DNA of 64,000 nucleotides, from the NCBI RefSeq assembly GCF_034190915.1, contig NW_026947490.1, positions 68,809,494 through 68,873,493 of the forward strand. The letters run 5' to 3'. Within the stretch, counting starts at the first letter, position 1; the number at the start of each line of letters is the position of its first letter. Positions 1 through 10,527 of this stretch are shown here, one piece after another. The stretch comes from Cavia porcellus (lineage: Eukaryota > Chordata > Mammalia > Rodentia > Caviidae). Position numbers and translations under genes: made by a program. The notes under the pieces are model-generated. The model saw only the letters and a list, made by a program, of their open reading frames with translations, was not told the DNA's origin and searched no databases.

Positions 1-1499
1 TGACCTTTCAGTGTTCCCTGGCGACCTGGAAGAGTGATAGCTTCTAAAATATTCCTTCTCATCTCTCCGAATATTTTTTAAAATTTTTATTGTTTAGAAG
101 GCTTTATTGATGAAGTGTCCCAATACTCTTTGGTTAGTGATGTTCCTGCTTATTCAAACACATAAGTAATTTGGACCTGTTATTGAAACTTTCCTAAAAG
201 TTTAAAATCTTATCAGAGGAATATCCAGAAAAGAATCTCAGCTGAGCAAAATCGATCTGGGACATTGATCCTGCCCAGCAGAATTCGGAAACTTCTCTTG
301 CCTCTGCTGTCTTCTCCAGTGGACACTACACATGTCTTGAGGCAGGTTCTCACTGCCAATGGACAGAGCTCTCAAGTGGACGCATCACTGGAGGGAACAG
401 CCTTGAAGTGTTCCTTGGGGATCCCTGTAGAGATACGGCACTGGAACTCAGGCAGTTTACCAAGAGGAAAAGAGCAAAACCACTCCAGGGAGATCATAGA
501 CATCAGAAATTTTATGTTTTGAATGAAGTGTATTCTATTTCAATATTTCCTATTTTGGGAAACAATTTTTAAAAAGTGAGCCCAAGAGCTACCAACTTAC
601 AACTTAAAAAAAATCAGACTAGCTTAAAGTAAAACATACATCTATGTAATAGCATTTATATTTTCTCAGACATTTATATTTTTTCAGTGTAAACAGAGAG
701 AATAAACTCTTTCCAAAGTCAAAAAGAGCAGGCTCCAGTCTTTCTCTTCACATTCATCAACTCGTTCACACTGTGAATGTCAGAGTCCCCTGCCAGGTGC
801 TCTGCGGAGAGAGACTCCTGAAGGCTTCTGTCTGGCTTCCCTGGAGCCGGGTCTTGCTCCGCTGCCTAGTGGGCCCACAGAGCCAGGCATCAGCTCCTGT
901 GCCCGAAGGGTTGCTGCCCCTCCCCAGCCCTGAGCCAGCACGAGGGAGCTCATTGCAGTAAGCATTGACTTCATGCTCCATGGCCTAGGCCCGAAACTTT
1001 GGAGGCAGTCTTTACACCTCTCCTTGTCTTATATCCAGAATCACTCTAAGAGCAAATTCTCCCATCAGAATGCACCTCAGGCTTGGCCATTTCTCACCAC
1101 CAGTGTTTTCCACCTGTCGGAACTCAGCACCAGCACATTTCATGTGGATTATTAAATCAGCCACTGCCTGTCTTCAGCTTCGCCCTGGAGCCACACCCTG
1201 CGTGAGCCCTGAGCTGGAATGATCTGTCCAAAGGGAAGACAGGAGTGTGAGTCAGAGCGAGGCTGTCAGAGCGGCCCAACAACGGAGGACACCGAAGCCC
1301 AAGCTCAGGGTGGTGACCAGAGGTTTCACTCAGGTCTCCAGAGATCTTGGACATCCAGACAGCCGTGTGTCTTCCCCTTTTGGCTCCACAAAGTGTTCTG
1401 TCTATGCACATGTCCACATTCTGGTTTTCTCTTCCTAAGGACTTCAATCTTAGTGAGTTAAAGTCTGCCACATGACTTCACTTCGCTTAAATTGCCTTT
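1..1499. other. Unassigned sequence, no recognisable gene
   Basis: Small open frames on both strands around 265-520 and 770-1470 have no recognisable domain, splice context or family resemblance, and they overlap one another on opposite strands as chance frames do. I see no repeat family here either. It may contain old decayed repeats that I cannot name. Confidence 0.5.
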
Positions 1500-2315
1500 T
1501 GAAAAATGCTTTTTATTAGTACATGTGTGCAATTGACAGTTTACAGGCATCTTTGAGACTGGGTACAGGTATCTGCCACAGATGTTTCTTTTTAATCCCC
1601 TTCCCCCTAACTTCTCCTCTCTCCCTCCTCCTTCCGTTCCTTCATCAACATTCTTGTTGATATTATTCTTAGCTCATGTTATGGCATATCATGTTTACGT
1701 TCACTGAAGCCATGAGGTTCCTGCACAGGGAAAATCTTTATTCTACCTATTTGCCTTCCCTCCTCCTCATCCCTCGGACCACTCTGTGATTGTAAGAGAT
1801 CCATCTCCTTGTCCCCTTCTATCCATTCTTACTACTCTCTTTGGACGTTGTCTGACTTGAGTGAGAGTTACCATACGGTATTCAAACTTGTAGGTCTGGT
1901 TTATTGCACTCAACATTATACTCTCCAGGTGCATCCAATTTTCCTACCAATGTCTCAAATCTGCCATTCTTCACAGAAAAGCAGCGTTCCACTACATACA
2001 GGTACTACGTTTCCTTTACCCAGTCACCTGTTAATGGTATACAGACTGCTTCTAGGATTTACCTATTACAAACTGTGCTGCTGTAAACATTGGTATTCAT
2101 GTCTCACTGTGGTGTGCTGTCTTAATCTCTTTTTGGAAGACGCTTACGAGGGGGATCACTGAGTTGTATGGAATTTCTAATTTCAGTTCTCTGAGAAATC
2201 TGCATACTGATTTCCATAATGGCTGCCCCAGTTTACACTCCCACCAGTGAAGTAGGGTTCCTTTTTCACCATAGTCATGCCAGCATTTATAATTGGTTGA
2301 TTTCTTAATAAAGTA
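1500..2315 (-). mobile_element. LINE-1 3' end (ORF2 C-terminus plus 3' UTR), 5' truncated
   Basis: Read on the minus strand this matches the standard L1 order: end of ORF2, then a pyrimidine/purine-biased 3' UTR, ending at the T-rich stretch near 1500. The wording is typical of the L1 antisense strand: a target-plate region (ttccactacat...), 'aaacattggtattcatgtc', and the segment around 2150-2240 on adjusting to the genomic target. It is the same family as the 3' half of the L1 at 10528-13248, over the same stretch. No TSD was resolved. Confidence 0.85.
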
Positions 2316-2394
2316 TCTTTTTTAAAGGTTCCAGCCTCCAAAGCAGTCACATTCTAAGGTACAAAGGGTTGGGGCTTTACCAGTCAGACCACAC

Positions 2395-2670
2395 ACTGGT
2401 CTCCGAACCTTCTTGAAGCTGCCCTTAACAGAATAAAAGCCTAAGTTCCTCCACTGACCTACCGTCCCTCCTAGATCTGACCAGTGACTACTCTAAGCTT
2501 GTATTTGTTCTTTCTCTCCCTCACTCGCCCTACCCCATCCACACTGGCCTCTCTGCTGTGCTTGAAGCGTGACAGCACTCTACCTCGACGTTATATGTAT
2601 TTACTCATTTATTTGTTTCTGACCCCCTCCTTGCAAGTAAGTTTCTTACACAGAAAATTTCATCTTGACA
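2395..2670 (+). repeat. Probable L2 LINE fragment
   Basis: The order 'aaagcctaagttcctc', 'cactggcctctctgctgtgcttgaa' (shortened here), then 'tatttactcatttatttgtttctga' (also shortened) follows the common mammalian L2-type 3' region. It is diverged, as expected of an ancient family, and no ends are visible. Confidence 0.5.
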
Positions 2671-2671
2671 C

Positions 2672-3054
2672 TGTTATGGTTCAGATCTAAAATGCCCCCT
2701 CCCCAAACTCCTTTGTGTGCCAAAGATGATTGGTTCAGGGGACCCTACACTTGGTGGGTTCTTCTAGCCAGGAGCTGGGAGCCAACTGTGCTGTGAGAAG
2801 GTGGTGCCTGGCTGGAGGTAATCACTGGGGTGTGATCTGGGAGGCTGTCCCTGGCTCCTCCCTTCTCTCCCTGCTTCCTGGCTGCTGCTATTGGTTGAGC
2901 AGCTTTCCACTGTTGGCCTGGCCCTCCCACCATTCCCTTTCCTCCTTGGAGTCAGCAGACTGTGAACCGAAACTGTAAACCAAAATAATCTCTCTTCCTT
3001 TCAGCTGGGGGCATGGGGTATTTTGTCTCAGTGACTGGGAAAGTAACTAAGACA
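2672..3054 (+). mobile_element. MaLR-type LTR (ORR1/MST-like), solo
   Basis: It starts TGTTATGGTTCAGAT and ends in the MaLR 3' signature, a 'ggtattttgtctcagtgac' block followed by AAGTAACTAAGACA. A degraded polyadenylation region (aaccaaaataatctc) sits about 70 bp before the end. Length (383 bp) and order fit rodent ERVL-MaLR LTRs. No internal region follows, so it is a solo LTR. A clean 5 bp TSD is not visible. Confidence 0.85.
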
Positions 3055-4547
3055 AGTACTTGAAGCCCTGCTTGCCTCTGAGTAGATCTGTAGGTGATAT
3101 CTGTTGTGAGCCTGGATATATTTACTTATTAAACTGGCTTGTACTAAGCTTTGAAAGAAATATAAGAAATAGCATATTTCTGCCTATGAATAAAAAAGCT
3201 GATAAACTTGAGGGGTAGGAAATCACTTATTAACCAGCATGCTTTAAAAATAAAAGGAAATAAAGGGGAAAAGCAAAAATTTTTACTTATGCACAGTAAC
3301 CAAAGAGTATTTCGTAGCCTATCAGTTTTCTCAAGACATCTAACAAGTTCTATGACTGCAGGTACTTCTTTATTATAAAATTTGTGAGCCTTAGAAGGGA
3401 CATTTTAAAAATAATTATGCCCAGAAAGTGGGGTAATTGTCCTCTCTATAGAACTAAATCTGCCACAAAACATGTCAACGCTCTAAGGGTATTTTTAGGC
3501 TTCCTTTCTTAAAACTATAAATATAAACAACTCAAGTGGCGTCTGCCCACTGCTGTTAATTTTGTCTGGATAATTCCTATTTACACCATTGGTTCCCAAG
3601 TTTAATCTCTCTAAAGGGACCTCTGTGAGCCCATAGGGAACAGTCTGAAAGACCTAATAGGCTGTATCACTTCGTTTAATGGTATTTAGTGACAGCAAAG
3701 GCTGAGAGCCTACAGTAGAAAGAAAACCCTTAATTCTGCCCTAATTATGATGCTTCAGTAAAGGCTCTGGCATTTGGTTTGCTCCTTTTGTTTAGACTCC
3801 TGCTGTCTCCCACCACACAGAATCGGTATGTGCAGAGATGCTCTGCACTGATGAGCTGACTCACAGACAGACAAAGCCTTCTCACAGCCAGACCTGCGTG
3901 CAGCCAGACAAATTGGAGCAGGGCTCCTCCACCACGTCAGACCAGTTCAAGGTCTGAACTGTCACCTAATTTGCATTCCCCACACCAAGGCTTTATAGTT
4001 GCCTAGTTGACATTGTTATTGTTTTATTACAGTCTTGCTATGTATTCCAGATTGGTCTGGAAAAGTCATCCCCAGTCGCAGTGGGTCCCCAGGATACCCA
4101 TTCTCCAGACAGACTCGGGTCCAGGCTGACAAGACATTTGCACGGAGCGTGTTGCTCTGCATCAGAACCACAGTGGAGTAAAAGAGTGGCCTGAAAGGGA
4201 CAACAATGTCACACTCATCCTTCTCCTTCTGGCCAGACATCATCATGTCAGTCCTACCTGACCATGAGGTGGAGGCTGAATCTAGGGAAGATCTTAGAGA
4301 ACAGACACGCCCACTTGTAAGCCCTCCCCTGCTCTCAAGGAGCCGCTGTGGGGGGTGGCTGTCTCCTAGAGTGTCTTTGCTAGAAGCTGAGTCCCTCCAG
4401 TGTGGCAATGCTGAGAATTAACTGAATCTTTAAGAGACTAGACCTAGTAAGAGGTGATTAGGTACTGAGGGCACTACACATGGGAGAGGTAAGGCTGATC
4501 TCTGAAAGTGGGCTGCTCCCAGGAGACTGACTTCCTGAAGGAATGGA
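3055..4547. other. Unassigned sequence
   Basis: AT-rich to mixed composition. Opposite-strand frames at 4016-4421 overlap each other and show no domain. No repeat family, tRNA or promoter-like structure was recognised. Confidence 0.5.
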
Positions 4548-4564
4548 TTGTCTTTGTTTCTTTT
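4548..4564. repeat. Left target-site duplication of the 0.92 kb LINE-like element
   Basis: TTGTCTTTGTTTCTTTT here matches TTGTCTTTGATCCTTTT at 5485-5501 (15 of 17 positions). The two copies bracket the element exactly, with the A-tail (T-rich on this strand) next to this left copy, as expected for target-primed reverse transcription on the minus strand. Confidence 0.75.
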
Positions 4565-5484
4565 ATTTTATTTTAAAGAGATTAAAACCAAGGAAAATAA
4601 GACAGAATAAAACTAATACAAACAGGCCAGTGTAAATGATACAGGACTTCAAAACAATACAAAATCAACAATAGTCACCATAATGCCTCTTCTTGTCTTC
4701 AAAAAGATGTAGATATTTTCAGACATAGGAAAGATCAAACAGAACAGAATAAAACCAATAAAAGCAAAACAATGAATGCAATAAAGGACTTCAGAACAAG
4801 ACAATAGCAACCCCAAAATGGCTACCATAATATATTTTGCTCTTTCATAGCTGCTCATAATATCAGATATAACAAAATCAAACAAAATCAAACAGAATAA
4901 GACCCACCCTAACAAAATAATGAAAATGATAAGGGACTTCAAAAAAAAGGTAATAGGGAATTAAATGGGCTATCATCTTCAGAAGGAGATGCCTGCTAGA
5001 TGCCACACTATGTACCATTATCCTGTGACTAGATAGTCAGACCACTGTCCCAAGACCTGCAAGGTCAGTGAAACACCAAAACACCAAAGGCATCTAATTG
5101 CATTTCACCTAAATAGCTATCATTGCAGCCTGTGTTTCTTTGGATCAGTTGGTCACTTATGGAGTGGGGCGAGGGGTGGGGGGTGTGGGCTCTTCTTGCT
5201 TGCCAGTCCACGTGCTGGAAGGGGCTGGGGTCTGGCTGTCCCCACTGCTGGTGGCAACTAGTGCAAGGCGCTGGTTCACAGGGAAGGCTTGCTTCTTGGT
5301 GAATCCTTGTTCTCTCCTCCTCAGTCCACAAATTGCTCTGACTTACTGGTAAAGGCTGGGGCATGATTGTCCCCCGCTGGCAGCAGCCCATGCATTGTGC
5401 TGGGCTGGTTTAATCTCTCTAAAGGGCTTGCTTTTGGGTGAATTCTTGTTCTCTCCCTCAACAGTCTGCAAATGGTGCTGACTC
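4565..5484 (-). mobile_element. ORF-less LINE-like non-autonomous element with tandem 5' units
   Basis: Bracketed by a 17 bp imperfect TSD. Read on the minus strand: two GC-richer tandem units of about 130 bp (roughly 5200-5350 and 5350-5484; each has a 'ggggctgggg...gtccccctgctgg' block and a 'gaattcttgttctctc' block), a ~210 bp linker (about 4965-5175), then an AT-rich 3' tail of repeated ~155 bp units carrying CATTATGGTGACTATTGTTG or close variants, ending in AAATAAAATAAAAG. The tail resembles the tails at 30134-30915 and 37557-38598. No reading frame of note. I infer a LINE-dependent passenger element; the family name is unknown to me. Confidence 0.65.
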
Positions 5485-5501
5485 TTGTCTTTGATCCTTT
5501 T
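5485..5501. repeat. Right target-site duplication of the 0.92 kb LINE-like element
   Basis: TTGTCTTTGATCCTTTT, partner of 4548-4564. It overlaps the T-rich tail of the adjacent reverse-strand B1, so the element inserted at the A-tail of an existing B1, a common LINE endonuclease target. Confidence 0.7.
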
Positions 5502-5602
5502 TGAGACAGGGTCTCGCTATGTTGCTCAGGCTGGACTCTTAAATCCTGGACTCGAGTGATCACCTGCCTCAGACTCCCAGGTTTATGCCACTGTACCTGT
5601 AG
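5500..5602 (-). mobile_element. B1 SINE, diverged
   Basis: It begins with the antisense B1 signature TTTTTGAGACAGGGTCTCGC and continues through 'tgttgctcaggctgg' and 'cacctgcctcagactccc' in normal B1 order. Several substitutions and a missing left end suggest an old copy. A 7SL-derived pol III SINE with no coding capacity. Confidence 0.8.
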
Positions 5603-5775
5603 GACTGGGTTGTAATAAAAGAGTGAGCCCAGCCTCCTCCGCTCTGGTTTGCCACCTAAGTATTGACGTCTCTCTCACATGTCCTAGAGTTTAGCAAATG
5701 CTGCTACCATAAAACTCCTGAGCTGTGAGGTAAATAAACCTCTTTTCTTTAAGAAATACCGGGCATTGGATTTCC
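5603..5775 (+). mobile_element. Possible MaLR LTR 3' fragment
   Basis: The stretch 'gagctgtgaggtaaataaac' followed by 'ctcttttctttaagaaatac' resembles the polyadenylation and 3' end region of rodent MaLR LTRs. The 5' half is not recognisable. Low confidence. Confidence 0.35.
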
Positions 5776-6100
5776 CATTGCAATACAAAATAAAATATGC
5801 ACCAGTCAAGATAGTGTCTCTAATATCAGAGTGTAAGCATCTTAATCAAGATAACCAGGATCATTCATCTCACTGTTGTACCTCAGTTCTAAAAACAGTG
5901 CCTCTAACCTATGACATGCTCAAAAACAAAGTAAGTGTATGGTTCTAGTTCACTGACTTCAAATTCCTGGGAATGAAGACAAATCTGACTTTTAAAAAAC
6001 TACATGACTATGCAATCTCAAAGGAAATCTGTCTGTTAGAGAAATAAAAGTGCCTGACGAGAAAGCACTGGTAGAGGCTGCACTTCATAAGTAATTGACT

Positions 6101-6381
6101 GGATGGATGGATGGATGGATGGATGGATGGATGGATGGATGCATGGATAGATGCATGGATGGATGGATGTGTGAATGGATGGATGGATGGATGGATGGAT
6201 GAATGGGTGGATGGATGGATGCATGGATGCATGGATGGATGGATGCATGAATCATTGAATGGATGGATGGATGTGTGAATGGATGGATGGATGGATGGAT
6301 GGAAAGATGGATGGATGAATGGTGGATGGGTGGGTGGATGGGTGGATGGGTGGCAGGGTGGGTAGGGATGAATGGATGAAT
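6101..6381. repeat. (GGAT)n tetranucleotide microsatellite, interrupted
   Basis: About 280 bp of GGAT/GATG repeats with variants (gcatggat, gtgaatgg, gggtggat) becoming more frequent toward the right end, where it decays into GGGT-rich sequence. The minus strand reads through as an open Ile-His-Pro-Ser repeat frame, a by-product of the tandem repeat and not a gene. Confidence 0.97.
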
Positions 6382-6597
6382 GCCTATGTAGGGGTGAGAA
6401 TCAGTGAAGGAATAGTTGGGTGAACTTCTTATCTATTCCCATTTCCACCGATCTTATTCCTGGTCAGGTCACTCTCATTATTTATTATTAAAATAGTCTG
6501 CATAAATATTATTATGCATGATATTTCTCCCTCTCAATTGCATCTCTACAGTGATATCAGAGTCCTTTCTAAAACTCATATTTACTCATACAGCACT

Positions 6598-6694
6598 TTC
6601 TTTTCTTTTCTTTTTTATCGGTACCAGGGATCGAACTCATGACTGCCTGCTTACAAGGCAGGTACTTATGCCGCTGAGCTAAATTCCCAGCCCC
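6598..6694 (-). mobile_element. ID SINE (tRNA-derived), young
   Basis: Reverse complement reads GGGGCTGGGAATTTAGCTCAG, a cggcataag continuation, an anticodon-arm-like hairpin, the B-box GAGTTCGATCCC, and a 'ggtaccgataaaaaagaaaag' type tail. It is very close to the copies at 9225 and 27535, so it belongs to the youngest ID subfamily in the window. Confidence 0.93.
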
Positions 6695-7303
6695 TTTATT
6701 TTCTTTTTTTAAAGAAATCAGATATTGCATCATTTGAAAATATTTTATAAATCCCAATTCCTTCACAAGATATTCAAGATCCTTTACAATTTAATTAGAG
6801 CTTGGCACTGGAAAGAGGACTCCCAAATTTTGTATATTTATTACAATATAGTTTCCTGAGACCCAGGTCCATATTTGACACTCTTGGTTAGAATAGTGCA
6901 CTGAATTCTGCACCAGACAGTGAAAAGACAATTCACATTCCTTTCATCATTTTCAGAGTGTGTGATGTCATGGTAATGATTCATTCACTAAGCTGGTTCC
7001 ATCACAGAATGTGACTTCATTATTTTGGTCAAATGTTTATGGTACTTCTGATACACCGATTTAGCAAGAGTGAAACAGAGATTATTGAAATACTTTCTTG
7101 ATAATATCTCATATTCATTTCTCAGAAGATTAGGTTGTCACTCTGAATGACAGAATGTAAGGTTTTCTTGGCCAACCTGACTTTCTAGAGACAGAAGTAT
7201 ATCAGTTACAAGACATGGAAGTTGGGCTCTATGTTCCTGATTTGTGTGTATTCACTTCCTTGTAACTCAGCGTGCAATATTCAGGGATTCTTAAGATAAT
7301 TCT
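6695..7303. other. Unassigned AT-rich sequence
   Basis: No gene or recognised repeat. Contains scattered A/T runs only. Confidence 0.45.
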
Positions 7304-7633
7304 TGTTATGGCTTATGTTTAGATGCCCTCCAAAGCCTCCTGTAGTCATGACCTAGTGTCTGTGAGTGGCGCTGTGAGTATTGCTCCCACCCATGGGTGG
7401 GCAGCCAGCATTCAGCATAAAGGAGAGAAGGAGGCATGCTTCTCCCTTTGGCCTTTTGCTCTTGTCATTTCTGGTATCCACTGTGGCCGCCATGAACGGC
7501 TGCCCCTCAGCCACACCACCCTGCCTTGCAGCCAGTTGAGTATGGACTGAAACCTCCAAAAACTCAGCTTTCCTCCCTTCATTTTGGGCATCAAGTATTT
7601 TGTCTCAACAAAGAGAGAAAAGTAACCAAGACA
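7304..7633 (+). mobile_element. MaLR-type LTR, solo
   Basis: Starts TGTTATGGCTTATGTTTAGA and ends with 'caagtattttgtctcaacaa' then AAAGTAACCAAGACA, the MaLR 3' signature. The body has the usual 'gtatggactgaaacctcc' block upstream of the degraded polyadenylation region. About 330 bp, with some internal deletion relative to the copy at 2672. Confidence 0.8.
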
Positions 7634-8878
7634 ATCTCTAATCTTTTCAAAGACCACATTCTTTTTCTTTTGTACACTGGGTTTCTAGTTTATTTCCCTG
7701 TAAGACATCAACAGAGACAAATGTAAGCACTTTCAACAGCCTCTATTTTATTCACACTGTAGACATTGGATGCTGAAATTCACACTGCTTTTCTCCTCTA
7801 CAGATTTAACAGCACAGGGCCAGAGCTCCCTCTAACCCCTCATTCTCGCTCCCTCAGACTAGGCCCTGAAATTCCCATTAAAGTTAATGGAGACAATTAT
7901 GTCCACAAACCACAGGGAAAATAAATCCCTTCATCTGTAAATTCGCCCAATTCCACTAGATTTTCTATGTCAAACTAAGAAAGAATCACATAAAATCATG
8001 CTAGTCATGATTCTCTCTCTTTGGTTGTTAGAAATAAGAGCCCATCTGGGAAACTCTGTGGTCTAAGAAGCAGAGACTGAAAACTCTGAACAGCTACTTG
8101 AAACATTCACCTACAAAGCCCCCTCCACTCTCTCTTGCACACATCTTTTTGGAAGTGTGAATGGCAGATCTGGGGCTGCATTTGGTGCCCTCATCAAGCC
8201 ACACAGGCCAAGCCCCATTTCCCAGAACCATTTTCTATGACAGTGGATTGGTTCCCTTTCAATAGAGTTAGGAAAATGAGAGTTGTCACTTTTCATGTTT
8301 TAAAGACTGTAGGACATCTGACTGGTGCTTGCCCACTGTCTTAGAACAGCTGCACCTATGTTCAGTTCTACGGTCAGCGAGCTCTAGGCTGGCTGCTGGG
8401 TGTCTTCGAGTATTCACCCAGGGTGGCGGCTGTGACTCATTTCTGCCTGTGGAATCCTTTTCTTCCTAGGGAGAAGTCCTTTAAATTTGAGGACTCAGGG
8501 GGATTTCTGAGGCAACTGTCACAATGCACCTGCCCACTTTTCCCACAGAGCAAGGTGAGAATATCTGAAACCTGAGCTGAGGTGCAAAGGTTTCTTCCTA
8601 CCTACAGCGCTGCCCATGCAGAGCTCCTGGATCATCCATCTTCATCTCCCTACAAACCACCATGGCCGCCGTTCTCCTGTGTCATGGGTGACTCGGGCAT
8701 TTTGGCTTCACCTAGGGTGTGTTCCTTGGTCAACAATGGTGACACAGCTGTGACCACTGGTCCCAGAAACTAACTGAGAAGTGGTGCTCTATTCTTGTGA
8801 GTTATTTCTACAAAGTCAAGCCTGTAAGGCTTCAAGAAAAGTTTTTTTAAACCTTCAGACCCATTATGAAAACTATAC
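7634..8878. other. Unassigned sequence
   Basis: Overlapping opposite-strand frames at 8111-8344 show no domain. No repeat recognised. Confidence 0.45.
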
Positions 8879-8963
8879 GGCTGGGGATTTAGCTCAATGG
8901 CACAAGTACCTTCCTGGCATGCACCAGGTCAAGAGTTCAATCCCTAGTATCAAAAACCAACAA
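8879..8963 (+). mobile_element. ID SINE, older copy
   Basis: GGCTGGGGATTTAGCTCAAT followed by 'ggcacaagtacc', B-box-like AAGAGTTCAATCCC and a short A-rich end. It has more substitutions from the young ID form than the copy at 9225, so it is older. Confidence 0.88.
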
Positions 8964-9224
8964 ATAATCTATAAAGGCAATATAAACCAATATTTGTAAT
9001 ATATTTCATGAAGGTACACACTTAAAACTCCAGGAAACAAAGATTTCCAGATTACCTGTAAGGACGATCTCATAATTTATAATAATGAGTAATGTTGCCC
9101 ATAGTGTTCATTACCAATCTCCAGCGCCTCTGTGAAATTTATGGTAAAGTATTCAGTAAAGATTTGTTAAATTAATGAATGGCAAAAAATTATGGAATTT
9201 CCTACTTTGAAACTTAATTACTCA

Positions 9225-9332
9225 GGGGCTGGAGATTTAGCTCAGCGGCATAAGCGCCTGCCTTGTAAGCAGGCAGTTGTGAGTTCGATCCCCGGTACCG
9301 ATAAAAAAGAAAAAGACACAAAAAAAAAAAAG
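9225..9332 (+). mobile_element. ID SINE, young, with target-site duplication
   Basis: GGGGCTGGAGATTTAGCTCA start, pol III A-box at about 9237-9248 (TTAGCTCAGCGG) and B-box at 9282-9292 (AGTTCGATCCC), both close to consensus, then an A-rich tail. Flanked by a perfect 10 bp repeat CTTAATTACT at 9213-9222 and 9333-9342. A CCTGC-CTTGTAA-GCAGG hairpin stands where the parent tRNA has its anticodon arm. The internal promoter looks intact, so this copy could still be transcribed, but nothing shows that it is. Confidence 0.96.
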
Positions 9333-9342
9333 CTTAATTACT

Positions 9343-10059
9343 TTTTAATAAGAAACATAATTGTCCAATGATTCTAGCAGTCAAAACAGTGGTTATCTTT
9401 GTAGACATGCAATCTAGACAAGAAAGAGAGATTTTTAAAGGGTGCTGGCAGTAATTTTCCTGGACAGTGGTTACACAAAAACATGTATTTAACAGTTCTT
9501 CCGGATGAAGGAACTAGGTGCACGTTGCTGTTTCTGTTGTCACCAATTTAAAAGAAAAAATAGAGGACTATAATATGTTTTTTATCTATATGAAAATCTG
9601 TTTTCTTCTCCATCCAGAAACCCCTTTTTTCTTCAAGGAACTTTTGTTTCTGGCCTTTTCTTTATTTCTACTTATTTGCTACTTCATTGTAATTTGCATA
9701 GTAGTCCCATTTCCCACTAGCTCTTTCTTAAGTGGGTTCATAATTCTGAGAAACTCTTGCTTGGCTAAAAAACAGATAATTTGATGCTGCAGATTAAAAA
9801 CCTAGGAAGGCACATAAAATTTCAAGTTTATTTAGATGCAGTGAAATATGTTTTTAAAAATAAATGTGAAAAAAAGAAAACAATATATATGAAGTTGCTC
9901 ATTGTCCAGTGTTCTTGAAATCCTGAGACATCTACTTAAGGAAGCACCAACACTACAGTGGAGTCTGAATCCTTAGTTTGTAACATTGATGAACCCTACT
10001 ACATCACTTTCTTCTTTACCTAGGAAGCACCTCACCATGGTCATGAGTGAGTGTGCAAT
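9343..10059. other. Unassigned AT-rich sequence
   Basis: An 88-codon frame at 9518-9784 is hydrophobic because it is T-rich and has no family features. Nothing else recognised. Confidence 0.45.
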
Positions 10060-10441
10060 TTTCTTAGTTATTTTCTTGCTGGGACTCAATACTTGACATT
10101 CACAACTCTAAGAAGGGAAGGTTTATTTCAGCTCACAGTTTGTAGAGGTTTCAGTCCCTAGTTGACTGGCTCCAAGGCAGGACAGTATGGCAGAGGACAT
10201 CACAGAGAAGAAACAGTCCACAGCATGGCAACAGGAAATACAAACAGATCAAGGGAGAAGAGAGACATACCTTTCCAGGCCACGCCTCCAGTAACCACCT
10301 GCTGTGTCCAGGCTTCATCTTCCAACACCATAGTTTGCTGTAAACTCATCAGTAGACTATTCCACTGCTAAATACCATGCCCTCACGATCCAGCCACCTC
10401 TCAAATGCCCCACCTATGATATCTAAACATAAACCCTAACA
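10060..10441 (-). mobile_element. MaLR-type LTR, solo, reverse orientation
   Basis: Reverse complement starts TGTTAGGGTTTATGTTTAGA and ends in a 'gtcccagcaagaaaataact' block, the MaLR terminus. The mid-section 'gttgccatgctgtggactg' and 'gggactgaaacctc' parallels the forward copies at 7304 and 42530. Confidence 0.82.
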
Positions 10442-10512
10442 GCTGTGAAGGAAAGGGACCTTTCCTTAAGTGTGATGCTGAGCTGATCAAGGAGGCTGAA
10501 CTGACTCTCAGG

Positions 10513-10527
10513 TTGCAATCAACTTTT
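10513..10527. repeat. Left target-site duplication of twin-primed L1
   Basis: TTGCAATCAACTTTT, matching TTGTAGCCAACTTTT at 13249-13263 at 12 of 15 positions; all three differences are transitions, as expected for an old duplication. Confidence 0.65.

Noticed and set aside
3055..4547. Host exon in the frame at 4016-4408
   Set aside because: A plus-strand frame overlaps it fully and no splice signals or domain support either.
6101..6381. CRISPR-like or satellite array
   Set aside because: Simple tetranucleotide repeat with no spacers, in a mammalian genome.
9225..9332. tRNA gene
   Set aside because: A and B boxes and an anticodon-like arm are present, but the acceptor stem does not pair properly and it has a SINE tail and TSD. 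It is an ID SINE.
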